From CAKZQX01 sp034437035 (GTDB taxonomy: Bacteria; Chloroflexota; Chloroflexia; Chloroflexales; Chloroflexaceae): a stretch of 64,000 bases of DNA. This document shows, piece by piece, positions 51,169-58,911 of this stretch. Each line of letters opens with the position of its first letter. Within the stretch, counting starts at the first letter, position 1. The stretch is taken from assembly GCA_034437035.1 (NCBI GenBank), contig DAOTUI010000175.1, positions 1 to 64,000 on the forward strand, in the 5' to 3' direction. The position numbers and the translations under genes were made by a program. Under the pieces are notes generated by a model. That model ran no database searches. It had not been told where the DNA came from and worked only from the letters and a program-made list of their open reading frames with translations.

Positions 51169-52102
51169 TGTCCGTGAAAAACAAAAACGTACCAGAACGG
51201 ATAAGGAGATGCCAGAAGAGGAAACTCAGTCCTCCCGACCTGCATTAGGCGCTGGTCTGCGTAGTGTGTTCTCTCAGATCGAATGGCGGCATCTACTGAT
51301 TGTCGCAGCGATTACGGCCGTTGTCTGGTGGGGATTATTCTGGTCAGCGCTGTTTGTGGCCCAAAATGTAACTATTTTTATTGGAATTGTGCCGGTTATT
51401 GCCGGGTTTGCCGTTGGACGGCGGGTGCAGCATCACCTGATGCCCCACGGCTTGCTACTTGGTCTGATCACATTTTTGATCGGGATGATCTTTACCCTGA
51501 TCTATGCAATTTTGAGCGCAACCGGGGTTCCGGTTCCGGCCTACGCGATGGTCTCACCCGAGGGTGTATCCCAGGGAACCGCAACATTTTTCGATTATTT
51601 TTCACTCTACTTCTACTTCTCGATCCTGCTGCTGCCCTTCCCGGCGTTTGCTACGGTGATTGCGGGACGGTCGGAGCAGCGCAACCGCGAGATGCGCCGC
51701 CAGGTTGATGAGCGCGGTGGTCGGCTGGAACGCCCCGGTGCGGTGCGTACGCTGGAGGATCTCCAGGGTCTCTCGCTGCCCCAGTTTGGCACCTATGTCA
51801 GTAATCTGTTTAAAAAGCATGGGTTTACGCTGGACGACTGGCATTTCCGGGATAAGGACAAGCATCTCGATCTAATGATGTCCTACGAGGAAGAGAACTA
51901 CCTGCTACGCCTCTCAGTCGCGGATAAAGTGCGGACCGGCACGGTTGAGAGTCTCTCACAGGATATGCGCCGCCGCACGATTCCCAAGGGTCTGGTTGTC
52001 ACTTCCACCGAGTTTGCGTCCGACGCGCAAAAATCGGCGAAGGGCCGCCGTAATATTGTCATCATAGATGGGCAAACGCTCTTTGATATAGCCGAGAGTT
52101 AA
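51158..52102 (+). CDS. Membrane protein with C-terminal restriction-endonuclease-like (Mrr-type) domain
   Basis: This 314-residue protein has four predicted membrane helices (about 45-65, 67-85, 95-117 and 145-170), a charged connector and a cytoplasmic domain (about 200-314). The domain resembles the Mrr_cat fold: LPQFGTYVSNLFKKHGFTLD, then DKHLDLMM, YLLRLSVADK, and the late strands KGLVVTSTEFASDAQ and NIVIIDGQTLFDI. The strand that normally ends QxKR reads LLRLSV, so the catalytic Lys seems absent and nuclease activity is doubtful. ATG at 51158 overlaps nrdR. It ends 3 bp before fabG. The fold is inferred by eye. Confidence 0.6.
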   Translation: MSVDVREKQKRTRTDKEMPEEETQSSRPALGAGLRSVFSQIEWRHLLIVAAITAVVWWGLFWSALFVAQNVTIFIGIVPVIAGFAVGRRVQHHLMPHGLLLGLITFLIGMIFTLIYAILSATGVPVPAYAMVSPEGVSQGTATFFDYFSLYFYFSILLLPFPAFATVIAGRSEQRNREMRRQVDERGGRLERPGAVRTLEDLQGLSLPQFGTYVSNLFKKHGFTLDDWHFRDKDKHLDLMMSYEEENYLLRLSVADKVRTGTVESLSQDMRRRTIPKGLVVTSTEFASDAQKSAKGRRNIVIIDGQTLFDIAES

Positions 52103-52105
52103 CGT

Positions 52106-52855
52106 ATGAAGGTAGACCTGACAGACCGCGTTGCGCTGGTGACGGGCGCGGGGCGCGGCATTGGACGCGCAATTGCCGCCACTCTGGCCGGCGCAGGCGC
52201 GCAGGTTGTCGTCAATTACCAGCAAAATGCAACTGCGGCAGAAGAGACCGTCGCCGCGATTACCGCTGCCGGCGGGACGGCGCAGGCAGTGCAGGCCGAT
52301 GTCAGCCAGGGTGTCGAGGTTGAACGCCTCTTTAAAACCACGCTGGAGACGTATGGACAACTGGATATCCTGGTGAATAATGCCGGGACAACCCGGGACA
52401 TGCTGCTGTTGCGGATGAAGGAAGAAGACTTTGATGCAATTCTGCAGACGAATCTCCGCAGTGTCTATCTTTGCACCCGGGCGGCCCTGCGCCCGATGAG
52501 CAAGCGGCGCGGGGGGCGTATTATCAATATCAGCTCGGTTGTGGGGCTCATGGGAAATGCGGGGCAGGCCAACTATGCCGCATCCAAGGCCGGTATTATC
52601 GGGTTTACCAAATCAACCGCACGCGAGATGGCGAGTCGCGGTATCACGGTGAATGCAGTTGCCCCCGGCTTTATCGAGACCGAGTTAACCAATGTGATGA
52701 GCGATGAGATCCGCAAAAATCTCCTCGGAACAATCCCACTTGGTCGTTTTGGGCAGTCGCAGGAGGTCGCCGGGTTAGTCTGTTTCCTGGCTTCGGATGC
52801 GGCGGCCTATATTACGGGTCAGACGTTGACGATTGATGGTGGAATGGTGATGTAG
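52106..52855 (+). CDS. fabG: 3-oxoacyl-[acyl-carrier-protein] reductase
   Basis: This 249-residue short-chain dehydrogenase catalyses the NADPH-dependent first reduction of fatty-acid elongation. It shows the Rossmann motif VTGAGRGIGRA, NNAG at 91-94, the catalytic Ser144 (NISSVVGLMGN), Tyr157 and Lys161 (NYAASKAG), and the C-terminal GRFGQSQEVAGLVCFLASDAAAYITGQ-type end (given in part). Length and motifs match FabG closely. It sits between the membrane protein gene and accC, with 2-3 bp gaps, which supports a fatty-acid synthesis role. Confidence 0.95.
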   Translation: MKVDLTDRVALVTGAGRGIGRAIAATLAGAGAQVVVNYQQNATAAEETVAAITAAGGTAQAVQADVSQGVEVERLFKTTLETYGQLDILVNNAGTTRDMLLLRMKEEDFDAILQTNLRSVYLCTRAALRPMSKRRGGRIINISSVVGLMGNAGQANYAASKAGIIGFTKSTAREMASRGITVNAVAPGFIETELTNVMSDEIRKNLLGTIPLGRFGQSQEVAGLVCFLASDAAAYITGQTLTIDGGMVM

Positions 52856-52857
52856 CA

Positions 52858-54231
52858 ATGCTAAACAAAGTTCTGGTAGCTAATCGTGGTGAAATTGCCG
52901 TACGGATTGTGCGCGCCTGCCGCGATCTGGGGATCGGTTCGGTGGTGGCCTACAGCGAAGCCGACCGTAACACACTGGCGGTGCGTCTCGCTGATGAGTC
53001 GATCTGTATTGGTCCGGCAGCCCCGGGTAAGTCGTATCTGCATCCGCCCGCGCTGATCAGTGCCGCGCTGATTACCGGCTGTGATGCGGTGCATCCAGGC
53101 TATGGTTTTCTCTCGGAGAACCCCTATTTTGCCGAAGCCTGTGCCCAGTGTAATCTGATATTTATCGGCCCGGAGCCGGAACCCATTCGCTTGATGGGCG
53201 ATAAGTCAATCGGCCGGCAGACAATGAATGCCGCCGGAGTGCCGACGGTCCCCGGTTCGGAAGGTGAGTTGTCCAGTGTTGACGAGGCCATCAGCCTGGC
53301 ACGCGAGATTGGGTATCCGGTGCTGCTCAAGCCGAGTGCGGGTGGTGGCGGGCGCGGGATGCGCGTTGCCCGCGACGAGAGTGAGCTGCAGCGCGCCTAT
53401 CCCACGGCGCGGGCCGAGGCCGAAGGAGCTTTTGGACGCGGCGACCTGATCCTGGAGAAGTATCTGCCGAGTGTGCGCCACGTTGAGATCCAGGTACTGG
53501 CGGATCATCATGGGAATGCCATTCACCTGGGTGAGCGCGACTGCTCATCCCAGCGGCGACACCAGAAGATCATCGAAGAAGCGCCCTCACCCATCGTCAA
53601 CGCCGAACTCCGCGCGAAGATGGGCGAGGATGCCGTGCGCGGTATCCAGGCAATCGGCTACCGCAATGCCGGAACCCTTGAGTTTCTGATGGATAATCAG
53701 GGCAACTACTACTTTATCGAGATGAATACCCGGATCCAGGTGGAGCATCCGGTAACGGAACTGATTACCGGGGTCGATCTGGTGAAGTGGCAGTTGCTGA
53801 TTGCCTCCGGCGAACGCTTGACGCTAGAACAGAAAGACGTTAGAATACGCGGGCACGCAGTCGAATGCCGTATTAATGCGGAAGATCCAGAGCGCGACTT
53901 TCTCCCGGCAGTTGGGATGGTTGAGTTGTTTATCCCACCGGGAGGCCCCGGTGTGCGTGTTGACACACATCTCTACTCTGGGTACAGGCTTTCAGGTTCG
54001 TATGACTCGCTCATGGCCAAGATCATTACCTGGGGCGATGACCGTAATGAAGCACTTGATCGCATGCGGCGAGCACTGAACGAGTGTATTCTTGAAGGTA
54101 GCATCAAGTCGACGATACCTTTCCAGCTTGCGCTGATTGATGATCCCGCGTTCCGTTCCGGGGATATTTCCATCCACTATGTCGGTGAGTTTATGCAGAA
54201 GTGGAAGGAACGGGAAGCGGTTGTGGCATAG
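52858..54231 (+). CDS. accC: Acetyl-CoA carboxylase, biotin carboxylase subunit
   Basis: This 457-residue ATP-grasp enzyme carboxylates the biotin of the carrier protein in the first step of fatty-acid synthesis. It has KVLVANRGEIAVRIVRACRDLG at the start, GYGFLSENPYFA, the ATP-binding glycine loop KPSAGGGGRGMRV, EKYLPSVRHVEIQ, the RDCSSQRRHQKIIEEAPS active-site loop and EMNTRIQVEHPVTE. It follows fabG by 2 bp. The biotin carrier (accB) is not adjacent, which is unusual for accC. Propionyl-CoA or pyruvate carboxylase subunits are related, but the length and neighbours favour AccC. Confidence 0.94.
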   Translation: MLNKVLVANRGEIAVRIVRACRDLGIGSVVAYSEADRNTLAVRLADESICIGPAAPGKSYLHPPALISAALITGCDAVHPGYGFLSENPYFAEACAQCNLIFIGPEPEPIRLMGDKSIGRQTMNAAGVPTVPGSEGELSSVDEAISLAREIGYPVLLKPSAGGGGRGMRVARDESELQRAYPTARAEAEGAFGRGDLILEKYLPSVRHVEIQVLADHHGNAIHLGERDCSSQRRHQKIIEEAPSPIVNAELRAKMGEDAVRGIQAIGYRNAGTLEFLMDNQGNYYFIEMNTRIQVEHPVTELITGVDLVKWQLLIASGERLTLEQKDVRIRGHAVECRINAEDPERDFLPAVGMVELFIPPGGPGVRVDTHLYSGYRLSGSYDSLMAKIITWGDDRNEALDRMRRALNECILEGSIKSTIPFQLALIDDPAFRSGDISIHYVGEFMQKWKEREAVVA

Positions 54232-54239
54232 TTACCAGG

Positions 54240-54596
54240 ATGTATACGGTACTTCTACAACCAAATGGGTGTGTGGCAATTGCCCCCCAGGTGCTGACTG
54301 CAGTTATCAGTCAGACGGCGCAGGCCGTGCCCGGCGTTGCGCGACTGGGGCATGTGCCGCGCGCGAGTATTGGGTCACTGCTGGGTCAGGCAGTCAGCGA
54401 TGCGGGGGTGCTGGTTCAGGTGACGCAGAATGCTGTGCGGGCAAACTGCTACCTTGTTGCAACCCCCGATAGTAACTTGCTGGAGTTGGGCATGGCAGTC
54501 CAGGCAACCGTGGCTGCGGCTATTCGGGAACTTGTGGGCATGGCGGTGGATCAAGTCAATGTCTACATACAAGATGTCGAGGTAGGTCGTGGCTAG
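54240..54596 (+). CDS. Asp23/Gls24 family protein
   Basis: This 118-residue protein has the Asp23 layout: VAIAPQVLTAVISQTAQAVPGVARLG near the start and VQATVAAAIRELVGMAVDQVNVYIQDVE at the end. Family members are envelope- or alkaline-stress-linked and often encoded beside nusB and acc genes. ATG at 54240 lies 8 bp after accC, and the 3' end overlaps nusB by 8 bp, so it is in the same transcript. The molecular role is unknown. Confidence 0.85.
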   Translation: MYTVLLQPNGCVAIAPQVLTAVISQTAQAVPGVARLGHVPRASIGSLLGQAVSDAGVLVQVTQNAVRANCYLVATPDSNLLELGMAVQATVAAAIRELVGMAVDQVNVYIQDVEVGRG

Positions 54597-55017
54597 TCTC
54601 CGTCACCGTGTGCGGATTGCGGCACTGCAGATTCTGTTTGAAGTCGATTTGACCGACCATGCCCTGGATATGGTGCTGGAACGGCGACTTCAGGAGGAAC
54701 TGTTGCCTTCGGATGGCAAGCGCTTTTTACAGCGGCTTGTGCTGGGCGTCTGGGAACATCGCTCGTACCTTGACCGGGTTATCGAGGAAGCAGCTCCCAA
54801 CTGGCCGGTTACGCAGATGCCGGGGGTGGATAAGGCAGTTCTGCGGATTGCCCTGTTTGAGTTGCTGATCGATGATATCGAGCATACCCCGGTGAAGGCG
54901 GTAATTAATGAAGCGGTTGAGCTTGCCAAGCATTTTGGCAGTGACAATTCCAGTCGCTTTGTCAATGGGGTTCTTGGTACAGTGGTAAGCCGCCATATGA
55001 ACGGGCAACAGGAATAA
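54589..55017 (+). CDS. nusB: Transcription antitermination factor NusB
   Basis: This 142-residue all-helical RNA-binding protein acts with NusE (S10) in rRNA antitermination. Recognised segments are RHRVRIAALQILFEVDL at the start, FLQRLVLGVWEHRSYLDRVIEEAAPNWP (given in part), DKAVLRIALFELL, PVKAVINEAVELAKHFGSD and FVNGVLGTV, all typical and in order. It starts with GTG inside the 3' end of the Asp23 gene. Length is standard. Confidence 0.96.
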   Translation: MASLRHRVRIAALQILFEVDLTDHALDMVLERRLQEELLPSDGKRFLQRLVLGVWEHRSYLDRVIEEAAPNWPVTQMPGVDKAVLRIALFELLIDDIEHTPVKAVINEAVELAKHFGSDNSSRFVNGVLGTVVSRHMNGQQE

Positions 55018-55102
55018 GGCGGCGCTCCCAGCTCGCACCCGTTTGGGGCAGTAATGTCCGTTCATTTTCGTATCGTTATTGTTGTGCGAAAGGTGGTAGT
55101 CG

Positions 55103-55348
55103 ATGGCCTCACCTGAGATGGAAGCGCGGTTGCGCAGGATCGTTGTGGAGCAACTGGGGGTTGAAGAGAATAAGGTCGTCCCCGATGCATCCTTTATCGA
55201 GGATCTTAATGCCGACTCGCTTGACCTGGTCGAGTTGATTATGTCGCTCGAAGAGGAGTTCGGTGTCGAAATTCCTGATGAAGACGCCGAGAAAATTGCA
55301 ACGGTCGGCGATGCGTTGAACTATCTTGATGAGCACGGGTCGGCCTAG
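55103..55348 (+). CDS. acpP: Acyl carrier protein
   Basis: This 81-residue acidic four-helix protein carries the growing acyl chain on 4'-phosphopantetheine attached to Ser39 in the DSL motif (EDLNADSLDLVELIMSLEEE). Other family segments are RRIVVEQLGVEENKV and EFGVEIPDEDAEKIATVGDA. AAAGGTGG precedes the ATG. It lies 85 bp after nusB and completes the local fatty-acid set with fabG and accC. Confidence 0.97.
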   Translation: MASPEMEARLRRIVVEQLGVEENKVVPDASFIEDLNADSLDLVELIMSLEEEFGVEIPDEDAEKIATVGDALNYLDEHGSA

Positions 55349-55506
55349 TTGCAGATGATGCAGTTGCACCCTCGCTTATATCAGCCGTGTTCTCGCAGCC
55401 CTGTTCTCACCCGCTATCTGGTTAAAGCGGTTCGTGAGTACCGGGCTGCATTGGTATACCATTCGAGGCACGGAACACCAGTCCTATTCGCAAACTAGGA
55501 AGCGGC

Positions 55507-56292
55507 ATGACGATTTTTGGGATCGGCCCGTTCGAGTTGCTGCTGATTGTGATCCTGGGTCTGATCGTTTTTGGTCCGGAACGGTTGCCGGAAATCGGGC
55601 GCTTTATCGGGCGTACGGTTGCCCGGGTACTGGCCTGGCAGCATCAATCGCCTGAAGCGCAGATGATCCAGCAGTTGCGCCGTGAGCTCGATCAGGAGAT
55701 TATTGAACTGCGCGATGAGATTATCCGCGCGCGGCAGCAATTGGATATCTCGACCGAGGCCAATAAGATCCATCAGGAGACCCGTTCGCTCCTCCAGGGT
55801 TCACTGCAAGCACCCGGTGCGTCCACCACCACTTTGTCCAGCGCTGCATCTGCCCAGGAAAATCCACCAACCGCCGGGAAGCCGAAACCCGCCGCCGCCG
55901 CGCAGACGAACGGCGTTGCGCAAAACGACCCATCCTTGGAAAAGCCGGCCGGTGTGGCACGTTCGGAGCGAGAGGTCATCGCAGCGCAGACGCAACCAAC
56001 CGTCGCGGATGACCTGGTCTCCCCGGCCAAACCAGGGGCTGCACCATTGGAGCAATCCGGGCAGGCTGCCAATCCGGATACGGTTGCATCCGGAACAGGC
56101 ACTTCATCTGAGACGAATGTCTCAATCTCAGGGGATACGGTTGTCACCGAGTTGGAAGCGCTTACGCTGCAACTACAACACCTGACTGCCGATGTGCAGG
56201 CTCTCCGTGAGCAGTTGCAGGCGCAAGGTCTGCTTGATCAAAACCGGCAACCGCTGCAGCAAGCCTCCCATCAGGAAATAACACCCTCATGA
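55507..56292 (+). CDS. Sec-independent translocase subunit TatA/TatB
   Basis: This 261-residue protein has the TatA/B N-terminus: a short membrane helix FELLLIVILGLIVFGPERLPEIGR with the FGPE hinge, then an amphipathic helix and a long Ala/Thr/Pro-rich tail (about 95-220) ending in a coiled coil (LEALTLQLQHLTADVQALREQL, given in part). The FGPERLPE hinge and the length are nearer to TatB than to TatA. It overlaps tatC by 4 bp. The Tat system exports folded proteins across the cytoplasmic membrane. Confidence 0.88.
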   Translation: MTIFGIGPFELLLIVILGLIVFGPERLPEIGRFIGRTVARVLAWQHQSPEAQMIQQLRRELDQEIIELRDEIIRARQQLDISTEANKIHQETRSLLQGSLQAPGASTTTLSSAASAQENPPTAGKPKPAAAAQTNGVAQNDPSLEKPAGVARSEREVIAAQTQPTVADDLVSPAKPGAAPLEQSGQAANPDTVASGTGTSSETNVSISGDTVVTELEALTLQLQHLTADVQALREQLQAQGLLDQNRQPLQQASHQEITPS

Positions 56293-57305
56293 CCCGCGAT
56301 CGGAATACGCCTGCATCTACCGCCGCCTCTGCCGAGGAAGAGCAACTTCTGCGCCAACTCTTGCTCGACGCCGATGGATACGGAGTTGAACCCGCTGCCA
56401 CCGTTGCGGAAGAAGCTACGATTGATACAGCACCATCCCCGACTGCCCCTCGGACGGAAAAATCGGCGCGCCGGACCGCGCCAACTCCACCCCGAACCCA
56501 GACCGGCAAGTCCGGGGGGCGGGGGGCGCCGCCGCCACCCCCTGCCGCCGAACCGGACGACGCAGGCGACCACGAAGAAGCGGGCATGTCCCTGTTCGAT
56601 CACCTGATCGAACTGCGCACTCGGTTGGTCCGCGCATCACTGGGCGTGCTGGGCGGTATGGTGATCGGATTGCTGCTGGTGCTGGGTCCATTTCAATTGA
56701 TGGATTTTATTATCAGCACCTTTGCGCCGACCAATGATCTCTATCCACCAGTGCAGGCGGTTGGTACAGCCGAGGCATTTACCAGTTACATGACCGTTGC
56801 GCTGACAATTGGGATTATTCTGGGCATGCCGGTAATTGTCTACCAACTCTTTGCGTTTATCCGGCCCGGGTTAACCCGAGAGGAAAAGTTTGCGATCTAC
56901 AAGGCGATGCCGTTTGTGATCGGGTTCTTTGCGACTGGGTTGGCGTTTGGCTGGTTTATCACCGTGCCGACCGCGATACGCTTTCTGATCGGATTTAGCG
57001 ACTCGGCACTGATCCAGGTTCAACCGACGCTGTCCGATTTTATTCGCACAATAACCCTGTTGCTGGTTATGAATGGCGTCGTCTTTGAACTGCCAATTAT
57101 CATCTATGTGCTGGCACTGCTGAAGATTGTTACCCCCACGCAACTGCGCTCCTACCGCCGCTATGCGCTGGTCGCCGTCGTTATCGTTGCAGCGATTATC
57201 ACACCTACCGGCGACCCGGTGAACCTGGCGCTGCTGGCCCTACCGATGTACCTGCTGTTTGAGTTAGGCATTCTGCTGGCGCATATTCCGGCGCGTAGAC
57301 GTTAA
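56289..57305 (+). CDS. tatC: Sec-independent protein translocase TatC
   Basis: This 338-residue protein is the polytopic twin-arginine signal receptor. The conserved part starts near residue 98 with MSLFDHLIELRTRLVRASLG and has six membrane helices, with YQLFAFIRPGLTREEK and the periplasmic/cytoplasmic loops in the usual order (FVIGFFATGLAFGWF, LLVMNGVVFELPIIIYVLAL, ALVAVVIVAAIITPTGDP). Before it lies an unusual Pro/Thr/Arg-rich extension of about 95 residues, absent in most TatC. It overlaps tatA/B by ATGA. PAL copy N begins 14 bp after the stop. Confidence 0.95.
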   Translation: MTRDRNTPASTAASAEEEQLLRQLLLDADGYGVEPAATVAEEATIDTAPSPTAPRTEKSARRTAPTPPRTQTGKSGGRGAPPPPPAAEPDDAGDHEEAGMSLFDHLIELRTRLVRASLGVLGGMVIGLLLVLGPFQLMDFIISTFAPTNDLYPPVQAVGTAEAFTSYMTVALTIGIILGMPVIVYQLFAFIRPGLTREEKFAIYKAMPFVIGFFATGLAFGWFITVPTAIRFLIGFSDSALIQVQPTLSDFIRTITLLLVMNGVVFELPIIIYVLALLKIVTPTQLRSYRRYALVAVVIVAAIITPTGDPVNLALLALPMYLLFELGILLAHIPARRR

Positions 57306-57318
57306 CAGCGTTCACTTA

Positions 57319-57516
57319 ACACGACTTACGCGGTGCGGACTGTTCCGGCCGCGTGCCGGGCCCGGAAGCGGGTTTCGCCTGCGGCAGCATGGTACGTGAT
57401 CTATCTTTTTCACAAAAAATTTGCACAAAGTGTAAATTTTTTGTGAAAAAGAATGGCATCTTCCGCCCTGCTGGAGGCAAAGCACTCTGCCGAGTCAGGG
57501 ACTGCGTAACGCGTGT
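57319..57516 (+). repeat. PAL element copy N
   Basis: The outer ends are ACACGACTTACGCGGT-type and ACTGCGTAACGCGTGT. The middle arms TTCGCCTGCGGCAGCATGGT and CCCTGCTGGAGGCAAAG are present. The central stem is 22 bp (57405-57426 with 57430-57451, loop AAA) with one G-T pair. It directly follows tatC. Confidence 0.9.
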
Positions 57517-57554
57517 CACGTAACTACTCGTGGTGTCACCTTCAGACAGTTAGT

Positions 57555-57592
57555 CGTATTGACCTGAAACCGCCTGAAGGCGGCACTACCCG
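57555..57592. repeat. GC hairpin CCGCCTGAAGGCGG
   Basis: The short palindrome CCGCCTGAAGGCGG is followed by CACTAC. Its complement GTAGTGCCGCCTT recurs near 20767. It lies between PAL copy N and the tRNA promoter. Confidence 0.45.
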
Positions 57593-57681
57593 GTCACGCA
57601 ACTGGTCATGGAACGCTTGTCAATGGATCACACGCGCAACGGACGAATCGGCAAAATCAGCGCAAAATCCGCACATTTTAG

Positions 57682-57710
57682 TTGACAAGACCCGCCGTTA
57701 TGACTATAAT
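57682..57710 (+). promoter_or_regulatory. Consensus sigma-70-type promoter of the tRNA cluster
   Basis: A perfect TTGACA (57682-57687), a 17-bp spacer and a perfect TATAAT (57705-57710) lie 21 bp before tRNA-Leu. Confidence 0.93.
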
Positions 57711-57731
57711 TTGCTGAGTACGATCAACCGC

Positions 57732-57820
<89 letters not shown>

Positions 57821-57896
57821 GGGCGATTAGCTCAGTTGGTAGAGCACCTCGCTTACACCGAGGGAGTCGGCGGTTCGAGTCCGTCATCGCCCACCA
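57821..57896 (+). tRNA. tRNA-Val (TAC)
   Basis: A 76-nt tRNA that begins directly after the tRNA-Leu CCA. Acceptor GGGCGAT pairs with ATCGCCC, the D-loop is AGCTCAGTTGGTAGAGC, the anticodon loop is CTTACAC (TAC), and CCA is encoded. Confidence 0.96.
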
Positions 57897-57915
57897 GTCG
57901 GCAGCCCGGAAGTGG

Positions 57916-57991
57916 GCCAAGATAGCTCAGTTGGTAGAGCACAGCACTGAAAATGCTGGGGTCCCCGGTTCGAGCCCGGGTCTTGGCACCA
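57916..57991 (+). tRNA. tRNA-Phe (GAA)
   Basis: A 76-nt tRNA. Acceptor GCCAAGA pairs with TCTTGGC, the anticodon loop is CTGAAAA (GAA), the T-arm is CCCGGTTCGAGCCCGGG, and CCA is encoded. It is the last of the three-tRNA cluster. Confidence 0.96.
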
Positions 57992-58076
57992 GGTTTTCCC
58001 CAGACCGTAGCGCGGGTAACTTAAACCCGCGCTTTATCATCTCCACGAGAATTACTATTCGTCCACGTACTCTGAG

Positions 58077-58910
58077 ATGGGCAAACCAATGAGTGAGTAT
58101 TATGCTATCCAGCGCACCTATGGGCAACCAGCGACGATTGCTTCCCTGACTAGAGATCTGGCAGCGCTGGGGCTTACAGCGGGTATGACTCTACTGGTTC
58201 ACTCCTCGTTGAGTGCGCTCGGCTGGGTGTGCGGGGGAACGGTGGCGGTTATCCGCGCACTTGAGAATGTGCTGGGGCCGGAGGGAACGCTGGTGATGCC
58301 GACCCACTCCGCCGATCTGTCCGATCCGGCCAACTGGAGCGCTCCCCCGGTCCCTAAATCATGGTGGCGCGTGATCCGGCAGCATATGCCCGCCTTTGAT
58401 CCGGACCTGACGCCCTCACGCGAGATGGGTGTGATCCCGGAGTGCTTCCGCAAGCAATCCGGCGTGCGGCGCAGCAATCACCCACAGTTTTCTTTTGCCG
58501 CCCGGGGTCTGCATGCCGGCACGATTGTCGCAGAACATGCACTGGAGTATGGCCTGGGTGAAGCCTCACCGCTCGCGCGCATCAACAAACTGAACGGCTG
58601 GGTGCTGCTACTGGGGGTTGGGCATAATGCCAACACCTCGCTGCATCTGGCAGAGTATCGCGCAGCCTATGCCGGGAAACGAGTCGTTACGTCCGGCGCG
58701 CCCCTGATCCGCGCGGGACAGCGGCAGTGGGTTACATTTTCCGATATCGAGCTTGACTCGGGCGATTTTCATCTGATCGGTACCGGCTTCGCCCGTGATA
58801 CGGGACTGGTACGCCAGGAGCAGGTTGCGGCAGGCACGGCCCTGCTCATGCCCCAACGCCTGCTGGTTGAGTATGCCGTCACCTGGATTGAACAACACCG
58901 CCCACAGTAG
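58077..58910 (+). CDS. AAC(3)-type aminoglycoside N-acetyltransferase family protein
   Basis: This 277-residue protein (273 from the second ATG at 58089) matches the antibiotic_NAT fold: LTAGMTLLVHSSLSALGWVCGG near the start, GPEGTLVMPTHSADLSDP, GVIPECFRKQSGVRRSNHPQFSFAA (given in part), SPLARINKLNGWVLLLGVGHNANTSLHLAE and the late VRQEQVAAGTALLMP. The family acetylates the 3-amino group of aminoglycosides with acetyl-CoA, but many chromosomal members have other substrates, so resistance is not implied. It starts 1-3 bp before rtcA ends its leader, and the two genes are probably cotranscribed. Confidence 0.88.
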   Translation: MGKPMSEYYAIQRTYGQPATIASLTRDLAALGLTAGMTLLVHSSLSALGWVCGGTVAVIRALENVLGPEGTLVMPTHSADLSDPANWSAPPVPKSWWRVIRQHMPAFDPDLTPSREMGVIPECFRKQSGVRRSNHPQFSFAARGLHAGTIVAEHALEYGLGEASPLARINKLNGWVLLLGVGHNANTSLHLAEYRAAYAGKRVVTSGAPLIRAGQRQWVTFSDIELDSGDFHLIGTGFARDTGLVRQEQVAAGTALLMPQRLLVEYAVTWIEQHRPQ

Positions 58911-58911
58911 C

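Noticed and set aside
58077..58910. Acquired aminoglycoside-resistance gene on a mobile element
   Set aside because: The gene sits beside rtcA with tRNA genes upstream, shows no nearby transposase or integrase, and many chromosomal AAC(3)-fold proteins do not confer resistance.
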